DNA of 9,017 nucleotides. Source: Clostridia bacterium (GTDB lineage Bacteria; Bacillota; Clostridia; Christensenellales; DTU072). Location: the NCBI GenBank assembly GCA_016297005.1, contig JAEDHK010000017.1, positions 1-9,017 of the forward strand. Reading direction: 5' to 3'. Positions within the stretch are counted from its first letter, which is position 1. Every line of letters begins with the position of its first letter. This document shows positions 1 through 6,960 of the stretch, one piece after another. The notes below the pieces were generated by a model that was not told where the DNA came from, did no database searches, and saw nothing but the letters and a program-made list of their open reading frames with translations. The position numbers and the translations under genes are program-made.

Positions 1-24
1 CAAAGAATAACCAAACAGGCTTAA

Positions 25-104
25 GGTTTCAGCCGAATAATTAAAATTGAAACCGTTTTCAAAAAAATCATCTGTTTTTGCTTAATTCATCCGCTTTCAA
101 TTTT
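25..104. repeat. Interlocking inverted repeats in the left intergenic region
   Basis: GGTTTCA (25-31) is the exact reverse complement of TGAAACC (48-54). The overlapping stretch AAAATTGAAACCG (43-55) pairs in 12 of 13 positions with CGCTTTCAATTTT (92-104). The middle arm could therefore pair with either neighbour. Short open stretches here reach stops quickly (22-24 and 42-44 on the + strand), so 1-129 shows no recognisable gene. It may be the tail or 3' UTR of a gene outside the window. The function is unknown, and chance pairing in A/T-rich DNA is possible. Confidence 0.35.
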
Positions 105-129
105 GTATACTTTTCGTAGCCCTTTCACA

Positions 130-167
130 AAAAAAGACCTGAAACAGATTTGTCTCAGGTCTTTTTT
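130..167 (+). terminator. Rho-independent terminator, possibly bidirectional
   Basis: GACCTGA (136-142) pairs with TCAGGTC (155-161). Inside it ACA (144-146) and TGT (151-153) pair around the loop GATT. Six A (130-135) lie on the left and six T (162-167) on the right, so the structure could terminate transcription on either strand. It lies upstream of the yfcE promoter and therefore ends transcription from a gene to the left of the window, insulating yfcE. Confidence 0.85.
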
Positions 168-211
168 ATACACTCCGCAAACGCGGCAAACGTCGAGTAT
201 ATCCGTTCCGC

Positions 212-240
212 TTGACCGAGGAACGCTCCTCGAATATAAT
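212..240 (+). promoter_or_regulatory. Sigma-A-type promoter of yfcE
   Basis: The -35 TTGACC (212-217) and the perfect -10 TATAAT (235-240) are separated by 17 bp, the optimal spacing. The predicted start is near 247, giving a very short leader that begins just before the ribosome binding site AAGGAGAT (249-256). Confidence 0.8.
217..232. promoter_or_regulatory. Palindrome in the spacer of the yfcE promoter (possible operator)
   Basis: CGAGGA (217-222) and TCCTCG (227-232) are perfect reverse complements around ACGC. The 16-bp unit is palindromic except for one base pair (223/226). It fills almost the whole spacer between -35 and -10. Repressors, and MerR-type activators, are known to bind there. 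No regulator gene is visible nearby, so an operator role is inference. Confidence 0.35.
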
Positions 241-260
241 AGACGCATAAGGAGATAGCA

Positions 261-794
261 ATGAAACTACTGATAGCAAGCGATGTACACGGCTCTTATT
301 CCGCAATCAAATCCCTGCAAAAAAGGATGATCGAAGAAGACACGAAAGAATTGGTTTTGCTCGGCGATATTTATAATCATGGCCCGCGCAATCCTTTCCC
401 GGACGAATATGCGCCGATGAAAGTTGCCGAAGCGTTAAATAAAATCGAACGTCTTACCGTCATCAAAGGAAACTGCGACAGCGAAGTGGACGAAATGATC
501 TCCTCGTTTACCTTTTCGGAAAGCGCTTACATTATTATCGACGAAAAAAAGATATTTCTGACGCACGGACATAAATATAACGAAAACGCTCTTCCGTCCG
601 GTTGCGACGTCCTGATCTACGGTCATTTCCACGTCGGTTTTATCAAAGAAAAAGATGGCCTGGTCATTGCCAATCCGGGTAGCGTTTCTTTACCGAAGCA
701 GAATTCCGACCCGAGTTATCTTATCCTCGGCGACGGATATCTGCAACTAAAAAATCTTCATACCGGGGAGCTATTGAGTCAAAAAAAACTATAA
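261..794 (+). CDS. yfcE: YfcE-type metallophosphoesterase (phosphodiesterase)
   Basis: This 177-residue cytoplasmic protein belongs to the calcineurin-like MJ0936/YfcE family. These are metal-dependent phosphodiesterases, usually Mn-dependent in vitro; the natural substrate of YfcE is not known. All metal-site motifs are present: D8 and H10 (SDVHGS), D36 (LLGDI), N71 (KGNCDSE), H102 (THGH), and H122 and H124 (YGHFH). The segment GDIYNHGPRNP is typical of the YfcE branch, as is NPGSVSLPK near the C-terminus. Length is close to the 184 residues of E. coli YfcE, so the gene is complete. The ATG at 261 has AAGGAGAT (249-256) at ideal spacing, preceded by a sigma-A promoter. It stands alone on the + strand and its 3' end overlaps gpr tail to tail by 6 bp. 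The family call is secure; the physiological role is open. Confidence 0.93.
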   Translation: MKLLIASDVHGSYSAIKSLQKRMIEEDTKELVLLGDIYNHGPRNPFPDEYAPMKVAEALNKIERLTVIKGNCDSEVDEMISSFTFSESAYIIIDEKKIFLTHGHKYNENALPSGCDVLIYGHFHVGFIKEKDGLVIANPGSVSLPKQNSDPSYLILGDGYLQLKNLHTGELLSQKKL

Positions 795-1601
795 AGCGAT
801 ATTATGCACGACGCCGTTAATGGCGTCTGCGATCGCATTCGCATAGTCCTGACATAAAAAGTCCGTTTCTCGCGCGGCGACGACCAGATCCTTAATCGCG
901 TCGTCCGTTTTTATTTTTCCCAAAGAATATTCGCTCAGTATCCTCGTTGCATAAATCACGAGCGGCACGCCTACCGCCAGAACGGGCACTTTCAGGGTAT
1001 CGTACGTCAGTATTTTTTTCGCATTGCCGACTCCTCCACCCGGCTCGATCCCTCCGTCGGAAAACTGCACCGTACAACCCAGTCTCGAAACGGACGAACA
1101 GGCGAGCGTATCGACGGCGATCACCATGTCCGGCTTGATCTGGCGGATCGTTCCCATGATCATGTCGTAACTTTCGATTCCCGTCACGCCGCTTACCCCG
1201 CATTTAAGCGCGCAAAGGTTCCCCAATCGTTCTTTGACACCCTCTTTGTTATACATATGAGAAGTAACGATCAACTTATCCGCGACCTTTGCGCCGAGAC
1301 TGTCGGCTGTTATTTTTTCATTTCCCAAGCAAACTACGAGCACCCTCGCCTGTTCGGATATCCGTAATTTTTTAAAATAAAACGAAAAACTCTTTTTTAC
1401 TTCTTCCGCAAGCCTTTTTTTTGCGTCCGGGTTCCCGAACAACTCTTCTTTCGTTGTTATGGTAATATACGAATGACCGTTTTTCTTTCCTTCGGAAAAC
1501 GTCGTGATTATTTTTCCGAAATGTTTTTTTTCCGTTTTAATATCGAATTCTCCGTCGGACAAAACGGCGTCTTCCGACAGCTCTCTGAAAATTCTCGGCA
1601 T
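789..1601 (-). CDS. gpr: GPR germination (spore) protease, compact form
   Basis: GPR is the endoprotease that degrades small acid-soluble proteins in the spore core at germination, freeing DNA and supplying amino acids. The central region matches the family closely: CLGNEKITADSLGAKV (91-106), VSGVTGIES (136-144), MVIAVDTLA (159-167), SDGGIEPGGGVGN (181-193) and LAVGVPLVI (208-216). D100 and D164 correspond to the two aspartates (D127 and D193 in Bacillus megaterium) regarded as catalytic. The C-terminal helix DFLCQDYANAIADAINGVVH also matches. At 270 residues it is much shorter than Bacillus GPR (about 370). The missing part lies mainly between ATRILSEYS and DLVVAARETD, where Bacillus has a long insert, and the N-terminal pro-region looks short and divergent. 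The ATG at 1601 is the only good start; a GAAGG lies about 12 nt upstream. The frame stays open further upstream but has no ATG, GTG or TTG. It lies behind the ftsY terminator, so separate, probably forespore-specific, transcription is expected. Confidence 0.9.
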   Translation of the reverse strand: MPRIFRELSEDAVLSDGEFDIKTEKKHFGKIITTFSEGKKNGHSYITITTKEELFGNPDAKKRLAEEVKKSFSFYFKKLRISEQARVLVVCLGNEKITADSLGAKVADKLIVTSHMYNKEGVKERLGNLCALKCGVSGVTGIESYDMIMGTIRQIKPDMVIAVDTLACSSVSRLGCTVQFSDGGIEPGGGVGNAKKILTYDTLKVPVLAVGVPLVIYATRILSEYSLGKIKTDDAIKDLVVAARETDFLCQDYANAIADAINGVVHNIAL

Positions 1602-1646
1602 ATTTTCATTATGCCCTTCTTCCTTTCTTTCAATCAGCTTTCCTAT

Positions 1647-1673
1647 AAAAAAAGCAAGCCTGAAAAGGCTTGC
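1647..1673 (-). terminator. Rho-independent terminator after ftsY
   Basis: On the - strand, GCAAGCC (1673-1667) pairs with GGCTTGC (1660-1654) around the 6-nt loop TTTTCA, followed by seven T (1653-1647). It starts 22 bp after the ftsY stop and closes the smc-ftsY transcript. Only about 45 bp remain before the gpr start. Confidence 0.88.
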
Positions 1674-1695
1674 CGAATCGATTTTTAAGTTTTAT

Positions 1696-2589
1696 CTACA
1701 AAATGGCGTTAACAAAATCCGTCGCGTTAAACGGGAGCAGATCGTCGATCTTTTCTCCTACGCCGATATAAACGACGGGCATTTCGTATTCGGCGCTGAT
1801 GGCCATGACCACGCCGCCTTTCGCCGTTCCGTCCAGTTTGGTCAGGATGATACCGTCGATATCGATCGCTTCGTCAAAGACTTCAACCTGGCTCACGGCA
1901 TTCTGACCGGTTGTCGCGTCCAGAACAATGTAGTTTCTTCTGTCCGCGTTCGGCAGTTCTCTATCGATAACGCGATTGATCTTAGAAAGCTCGTTCATCA
2001 AGTTCTTCTTGTTATGCAGTCTGCCTGCCGTGTCGACCAAAATAACGTCGGTACCTTTGGCCTTGGCGGAAGCGATCGCGTCGAAAACGACTGCGGCCGG
2101 GTCGCTGCCCTCTTCGTGTTTTATAATTCTTACGCCTGCTCTTTCAGCCCAGATTTCAAGTTGTTCGCTTGCGGCCGCACGGAAGGTATCCGCGGCGGCG
2201 ACGATAACGCTTTTTCCTTGCGATTTAAAATAATTGGCCAACTTTCCGATGGCCGTCGTCTTTCCGACGCCGTTTACGCCGGCAACGAGAATAAGCAGCG
2301 GATACTCGTACTCAGGGATTTCGTAGTCGATAGAGTCGATCAAAATTTGCCGTAAGAGATTTTTGGCGTCCTCCGGCGCGGTAATTTTTTTTGCAAATAC
2401 CTGTTCTTTCAGTTCTCCGATGATCTGTTCCGTCGCCGTAACGCCCATGTCCGCCGCAATAAGCGCCATCTCAAGTTCTTCATAAAACTCATTGTCCAGT
2501 TCTTTTGCTTTAAAGACTTCGAATAACTTTTTGGCGATATTGTCTTTCGTCTTTTTCAAACCGTCTCTTATTTTCGAAAATAAACCCAT
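1696..2589 (-). CDS. ftsY: Signal recognition particle receptor FtsY
   Basis: FtsY is the SRP receptor GTPase. It binds Ffh-4.5S/scRNA-ribosome complexes at the membrane and passes nascent membrane and secreted proteins to SecYEG. The 297-residue protein has a short basic amphipathic N-terminus (MGLFSKIRDGLKKTKDN) in place of the long acidic A domain of E. coli, as is usual in Gram-positives. A helical N domain follows (about 20-90), then the G domain: P-loop GVNGVGKTT (104-112), DTFRAAA (134-140), DTAGR (186-190) and TKLDGTAKGG (250-259). The family C-terminal element GVGEKIDDLLPFNATDFV is intact. The start ATG lies 2 nt after the smc stop. Its ribosome binding site AAAGGAGG (2606-2599) is formed by the last lysine-glycine-glycine codons of smc, so translation is probably coupled. 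A terminator follows the gene. Confidence 0.97.
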   Translation of the reverse strand: MGLFSKIRDGLKKTKDNIAKKLFEVFKAKELDNEFYEELEMALIAADMGVTATEQIIGELKEQVFAKKITAPEDAKNLLRQILIDSIDYEIPEYEYPLLILVAGVNGVGKTTAIGKLANYFKSQGKSVIVAAADTFRAAASEQLEIWAERAGVRIIKHEEGSDPAAVVFDAIASAKAKGTDVILVDTAGRLHNKKNLMNELSKINRVIDRELPNADRRNYIVLDATTGQNAVSQVEVFDEAIDIDGIILTKLDGTAKGGVVMAISAEYEMPVVYIGVGEKIDDLLPFNATDFVNAIL

Positions 2590-2591
2590 TA

Positions 2592-5500
2592 TCAGTTTCC
2601 TCCTTTATGCGCCATCTTCAAAGCGTCACTGAGTTTGATGGACAGATGTTTGGATACGCCCTGTTCTTGCATTGTGATACCGTATAGCTCGTCGGCAAGT
2701 TCCATTGTCGGTTTACGGTGGCTGATAATAATAAACTGCGTGTTCTTACTGTATTTCTGCAAAAACCGAGCATATATGCTCGCGTTACTGTCGTCAAGCG
2801 GTGCGTCGACTTCGTCGAGAACGCAAAACGGCATCGGATGCAATTTGATAATAGCAAAAATAATCGCAATCGCAGTCAACGCTCTTTCGCCACCCGACAA
2901 AAGGGTAATATTCTGCAACTTTTTCCCCGGAGGTTCGGCCTCGATGATAATACCGGCGTCCAGAACGCTCTGCCCGGGCATGATATCGAGATCCAGACGC
3001 CCTTTACCGCCGTCAAACAGCAAATTAAATATTTCGGAAAAATTCTTTTTGATCTGCTCGAAGCTTTCGGTAAAAATACTCTCCATCTTATCGGTCAAGT
3101 CCTTGATGGTATCGTCAAGCATCCGTTTGGCTTCCAGAACGTCGTCGTAATGGACTTTCTTTTCGTCATATTCTTGTTGACGATCCCGAAGCATTTCTTC
3201 CGCTTTCTCGTTAATAGGACCAAGCGCGGCCAATTCTCTTTTCAGAACCTTGTTTTCCGTCATTCCGGAAGTATCGTTATAGTCTTCCAAACGGAACGCG
3301 CTCGCCTCTTCCACGCTTAATTGATAGCTTTCCTGAATATTGTTCCGCAACGTGGCAATCTCGGTGTCAATGTTCTCCAATTGCGTTTCCGTTCTCGCTT
3401 TTCTGTCGGACACCCGAGATATTTCTTCGCCGAGCGTTTGAGATTCTTTATAGCTCCTGTCGAGCAAAGTATTCAATTCAAACTTTTGCGAATCCAGTTT
3501 ATTGATCTCTTGCGCGACCGCTTTTAACTCCTCGCTTTCTCCGGCAAGCGCGGCAATCCTCTTAATCTCTTCCAAAAGGGTTTCGCGCTCCTTCGTTCTC
3601 TGATCGAGCAGAATATTTTCGTCCATGATCTCTTTGGTAAGACGATCGACGTTTTTCTGCGCCGTCTGTAAAGAAGCTTTGAGGCCCGCAAGTTCCATTT
3701 CAAGGCTTTTAGTCTTCGTTAAAAGGACAGTACGGTTCGCGTCCGCCGCGGCGAGCTCTCTTTTCAGTGCGTTCAATTCGTCCGCAAGTTGAGTCAACGT
3801 GTCGGTACTTCCGCTACGCGCCTGCGATTGAGAATCCGTTTCTTGGCTCTGAACGAGCAAAATAGCGTTCTTTTCGCTTACGGCTTGTTTATCGGCGTTG
3901 TTTTCCGAAATCAACTTATCAATCTCGAATTCATACCGAGCCTTCGTCTGCGCCAAGAACATCTTTTGTTTTTCCGCAGCCTCTTTTTCGCCGCGCATTT
4001 TAACGATGATGTTCCCTAAAACGGAGATCGCCGTCGTCATCTCCTGCTTGGCCCCGCGCACTTCGTTTATGTCTTTCGAGAGCATTTCGTACTCTCTCAT
4101 TCTCACTTTCAACTGACGATTTACTTCGGCAATATCGTTTTCAAGGCTGAGTATCTGGGATTCGCTTTGACTTCTCGAACCGCCGCTGATAGCGCCGCTG
4201 ACAGCAAAGTTTTCTCCGTCGAGCGTGACGATTCTGAAACCGTTTCTGTATTTTTTTGCAATACGTATCGCCGACTCTTTGTCCTCTGCTACAACCACTT
4301 TGCCGAGTAGCGTCTCCAACGCGGGACGATACTTAGCGTCGCAACGGATCAGATCCATCGCAAGGCCATAACAACCGTCCTCTTCCAGAGCGGTTTCATA
4401 TAAAGGATCAAGCGGTTTCGGTCGCATCATGTCAAGGGGCAGAAACGTTCCGCGGCCGGCGTTCGCCTTTCTGAGAAGGTCAATAAGATACCCGGCGTCT
4501 TCTGCCGTTTCGGTAACCATATTGTTGATATTGTTACCGAGAGCAATATCGACGGCTGTCGCGAACTTAGGCGACATTACTTTTATAATCTCTCCCAAAA
4601 CGCCGCACACTTTCTGATGCACAACGGGATCGGGATGCGTCATCAAAAACTTGACCGGATTATCATAGTTACTGAAATTATTTTTTCTGGATTCAAGCAG
4701 ATTCAATCTACCTTTCAGGTTGGCGATTGTACCGTAACTTTCTCTGTACTTATCTTCCGCGTCGATCAGCTTCGTGGAGATCGCGTTATACTGCTCCTGT
4801 AACTTGTTTTGTTCGCCGAATTTTTTTTCGATCTCCTGCGTTTTTTGCGCGATGAGTTCTTCCGCCGCGGCAAGCTCTTTTACGCACTTTTTGATATCGT
4901 CCTTGCGTTCGGCGATTTCGCCGTTTCTGCGTTCGATATTCTCTTCAAGAGCCGTCTTTTGTGCGGTAAGCATAGCGATATCGGCATTGATTGCTCCCGT
5001 TTTATCGGCTGCGGAAAGAAGCGCCTGGTTTGTCAGATTAATCTCGTTTTGCTTAACGGCGACGGCGTCGCTGAGCGCGGTATATCTTTCTATCTCGTTT
5101 TGCTCTTCGCACTTAGCTTCAAAGTGTTCTTTCGTCTTGATCTCGCTCTCTTTGGCACATTCGACCATAAACGAGCGATTGATCTCCAATTGGTTCGTCT
5201 TGTTTTCGATGTCTTCAACATATCTTTCGATATCTGAAGTAACTTTTTTCAGACTTTCGGAAAAATGTTCTCCGTCTTTCTTACGAGAAGCCTCTTCGAC
5301 GCTGAGTTGTAATCTTTTTGCGTTCAGTTGTTTATAAACCTCGTCAAGACTATTCAGTTTTTCCTGTGCGGCGGCATATTCTTTATTGACGTCGATTTGT
5401 TTTTTCGTTACCTCGTCCAATTCCACCGTCTCGCGCGTCAATTTTTCGCGTAATTTTTTGCGTTGTTCCTCGCTGTGATCGGATACGTATAAAAAGTGGT

Positions 5501-6194
5501 TGATATCCAGAAGACGGATCCTTTCGTTCAGCCCTCTCGCCTTGGCCGCGACTTCCGCTTGTGCGCGCAAGGGCTTAATGACGTCTTCAAGCACGCGCAT
5601 TTGTTCTTCCAGAGAGCGGATGTTCATTATAGACCTTTCCAGTCTGGTAAAGGCTTCTTTACGGTTAGCTTTGTATTTGGAAATGCCGGCGGCTTCTTCG
5701 AAAATCTGACGTCTGTCCTCCGGCTTTGCGCTCAATATGGCGTCAATCTGTCCCTGACCTACGACCGAATAACCATCCTTACCGATGCCCGTATCGCGAA
5801 ACAGATCGATGATGTCTTTTAGTTTGGCTTTTTTTCCATTGATATAATATTCGCTGTCGCCGCTTCGAAACAGCTTTCTCGTAATAATCAGTTCGTCAAA
5901 ATCGACCTTGTAGGCTCTGTCTGAATTATCGAAAATAAGCGATACCTCGCAGTATCCCATGGGCTTACGGTTATTCGTTCCCTTAAAAATAACCTCCTGC
6001 ATGGTTTTCCCTTGACCGCCGCTTCTGATGTTACGGGCATTCTGCTCTCCGAGCACCCATTTGATAGCGTCGCAAACGTTGCTCTTTCCGCACCCGTTCG
6101 GTCCGACGATACAAGTAACACCCGTCGTAAAGTCAAGTTGCAGTTTGTCGGCAAAGGATTTAAATCCGTATGCTTCCAACCTTTTCAAATGCAT
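2592..6194 (-). CDS. smc: Chromosome segregation/condensation protein SMC
   Basis: SMC is the ATPase that, with ScpA and ScpB, extrudes DNA loops from ParB-loaded origins and aligns the chromosome arms. All parts are present in its 1200 residues (B. subtilis Smc has 1186). The N-terminal head carries the Walker A GPNGCGKSN (31-39) and the Q-loop region. Two coiled-coil arms (roughly 165-505 and 675-1045) flank a hinge (about 508-672) ending in the glycine-rich SGAISGGS. The C-terminal head has the ABC signature LSGGERA (1099-1105), Walker B FCVLDE (1123-1128) and D-loop DAPLDDSN. The ATG is preceded by GGAGAAGGA (6210-6202) at good spacing, and MHLKRLEAYGFKSF is the canonical SMC start. It forms an operon with ftsY, as in Bacillus, but rnc, which precedes smc there, is absent. 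The apparent promoter lies in the 3' end of the alkD-like gene. scpA and scpB are not in the window. Confidence 0.98.
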   Translation of the reverse strand: MHLKRLEAYGFKSFADKLQLDFTTGVTCIVGPNGCGKSNVCDAIKWVLGEQNARNIRSGGQGKTMQEVIFKGTNNRKPMGYCEVSLIFDNSDRAYKVDFDELIITRKLFRSGDSEYYINGKKAKLKDIIDLFRDTGIGKDGYSVVGQGQIDAILSAKPEDRRQIFEEAAGISKYKANRKEAFTRLERSIMNIRSLEEQMRVLEDVIKPLRAQAEVAAKARGLNERIRLLDINHFLYVSDHSEEQRKKLREKLTRETVELDEVTKKQIDVNKEYAAAQEKLNSLDEVYKQLNAKRLQLSVEEASRKKDGEHFSESLKKVTSDIERYVEDIENKTNQLEINRSFMVECAKESEIKTKEHFEAKCEEQNEIERYTALSDAVAVKQNEINLTNQALLSAADKTGAINADIAMLTAQKTALEENIERRNGEIAERKDDIKKCVKELAAAEELIAQKTQEIEKKFGEQNKLQEQYNAISTKLIDAEDKYRESYGTIANLKGRLNLLESRKNNFSNYDNPVKFLMTHPDPVVHQKVCGVLGEIIKVMSPKFATAVDIALGNNINNMVTETAEDAGYLIDLLRKANAGRGTFLPLDMMRPKPLDPLYETALEEDGCYGLAMDLIRCDAKYRPALETLLGKVVVAEDKESAIRIAKKYRNGFRIVTLDGENFAVSGAISGGSRSQSESQILSLENDIAEVNRQLKVRMREYEMLSKDINEVRGAKQEMTTAISVLGNIIVKMRGEKEAAEKQKMFLAQTKARYEFEIDKLISENNADKQAVSEKNAILLVQSQETDSQSQARSGSTDTLTQLADELNALKRELAAADANRTVLLTKTKSLEMELAGLKASLQTAQKNVDRLTKEIMDENILLDQRTKERETLLEEIKRIAALAGESEELKAVAQEINKLDSQKFELNTLLDRSYKESQTLGEEISRVSDRKARTETQLENIDTEIATLRNNIQESYQLSVEEASAFRLEDYNDTSGMTENKVLKRELAALGPINEKAEEMLRDRQQEYDEKKVHYDDVLEAKRMLDDTIKDLTDKMESIFTESFEQIKKNFSEIFNLLFDGGKGRLDLDIMPGQSVLDAGIIIEAEPPGKKLQNITLLSGGERALTAIAIIFAIIKLHPMPFCVLDEVDAPLDDSNASIYARFLQKYSKNTQFIIISHRKPTMELADELYGITMQEQGVSKHLSIKLSDALKMAHKGGN
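2599..2606 (-). promoter_or_regulatory. ftsY ribosome binding site inside the smc coding end
   Basis: AAAGGAGG on the - strand is a near-perfect Shine-Dalgarno sequence 9 nt before the ftsY ATG. It is also read as the Lys-Gly-Gly codons at the smc C-terminus, so ribosomes finishing smc uncover it. This fixes the ftsY start. Confidence 0.85.
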
Positions 6195-6215
6195 TCTTCG
6201 TTCCTTCTCCGTTTG

Positions 6216-6231
6216 CTATAATATATTATAG
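6216..6231. repeat. 16-bp perfect palindrome at the smc transcription start
   Basis: CTATAATATATTATAG is its own reverse complement. It covers the end of the proposed smc -10 box and the predicted start near 6223, a common operator position. It also holds a TATAAT on each strand. Since it is almost pure A/T, it could equally be a by-product of promoter composition. Confidence 0.4.
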
Positions 6232-6960
6232 TATATAAAAAACAGATTGCTTTGTAAAGTAATTTTTCGTTTTGCTCCCTCTGCACGACGGCACGGTCAG
6301 CGTTCTCAAATACAGTTTTTGTTCCTCCGTGATCCGGTAGCTTTCCAACGCCTTTCTAATCGTTTTGTTGTGCACCCATTTCGGCAGAGTCTTGCTTTCA
6401 ATCATAGATATCGTCGCATCGTACTGTTTGGCCAGCGCCGTTGCATAAAACCATGCGATCATCATATTGACGTAGTACTCTTCGCTGATTATTTTTGCCG
6501 GAACCAAAAGGTATTCTTCTTTGAAATCCTTATCAAGAAAATGCGTCATCAACATTTTAATACCGAATCGACAGGTATAGACTGCCGGGGAGTTTATCCA
6601 TTCATCAATTTTAATCAATAATTTTGTCTTGTTCTTTTTTAGAACGTTCGGACAGGTGCAATCGCATACCGCCCAATTATCGACATAGGGCAAAAACCGT
6701 TCCAATTCCGCAATACACGTTTCAAAATCCTTTATTTGCGAGATCATTATGCCGTGAAGCATGTTCTCTTCGTAATATTCATGCGGGAGCGTTGATAAAA
6801 AACGTTCGCCCTCTTCCGTGCCTGCGTACTTCTTGGCTATCACTCTCAAAACGGGAACGCGGACCCCAATGAACGACGAACGCGGCACTCCGGGCGTTAA
6901 TGCAGACTGAAATGTCGCATACGATTTTTCCGAATGATTCTTTAATTCTTCTAAGATCAT
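6226..6960 (-). CDS. AlkD-like DNA alkylation repair protein (HEAT-like repeats)
   Basis: This is a 244-residue all-helical protein of the COG4912/AlkD family. Bacillus cereus AlkD removes positively charged N3- and N7-alkylpurines without flipping the base, as the first step of base excision repair. Family signatures seen are FIGVRVPVLRVIAKK (30-44), MLHGIMISQIKD (67-78), YVDNWAVCD (92-100) and CRFGIKMLMTHF (130-141). W96, D100 and R131 match the spacing and context of AlkD W109, D113 and R148, so activity is plausible. However, some family members lack glycosylase activity, and this one falls in the DNWAVCD-type group, whose role is less well known. The C-terminus extends about 20 residues past the usual LRTL end and overlaps the smc promoter. 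The ATG directly follows the symporter stop, with only a weak, distant GGAGAAG, so it is probably translated by coupling. Confidence 0.87.
   Translation of the reverse strand: MILEELKNHSEKSYATFQSALTPGVPRSSFIGVRVPVLRVIAKKYAGTEEGERFLSTLPHEYYEENMLHGIMISQIKDFETCIAELERFLPYVDNWAVCDCTCPNVLKKNKTKLLIKIDEWINSPAVYTCRFGIKMLMTHFLDKDFKEEYLLVPAKIISEEYYVNMMIAWFYATALAKQYDATISMIESKTLPKWVHNKTIRKALESYRITEEQKLYLRTLTVPSCRGSKTKNYFTKQSVFYIL
6230..6258 (-). promoter_or_regulatory. Probable sigma-A-type promoter of smc-ftsY
   Basis: On the - strand, TTTACA (6258-6253) and TATACT (6235-6230), each 5 of 6 to consensus, are separated by 17 bp. The predicted start near 6223 gives a leader of about 29 nt with GGAGAAGGA before smc. 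The promoter lies inside the last codons of the alkD-like gene. No terminator separates the two genes, so read-through is also likely. Confidence 0.65.

Noticed and set aside
46..53. ATTGAAAC-like motif resembling the 3' end of many CRISPR repeats
   Set aside because: It occurs only once on this strand here, with no regularly spaced copies and no cas gene in the window.
1504..2355. Long open frame of 283 codons on the + strand
   Set aside because: It lies opposite ftsY and gpr, both of which have full family motifs. Its translation resembles no family I know and it has no convincing start context, so it is an antisense shadow.
2635..3320. Overlapping + strand frames opposite the SMC C-terminal head
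   Set aside because: The opposite strand encodes the conserved ABC signature and Walker B motifs; the + frames overlap each other and have no ribosome binding site.
4774..5337. Open frame of 187 codons on the + strand inside smc
   Set aside because: It is antisense to the SMC coiled coil; its Ser/Phe/Leu-rich composition is the complement of Glu/Lys/Arg-rich coding sequence, not a real membrane protein.
6225..6230. TATAAT as the smc -10 box
   Set aside because: No acceptable -35 lies 16-18 bp upstream of it; TATACT at 6235-6230 with TTTACA at 17 bp is a better pair.
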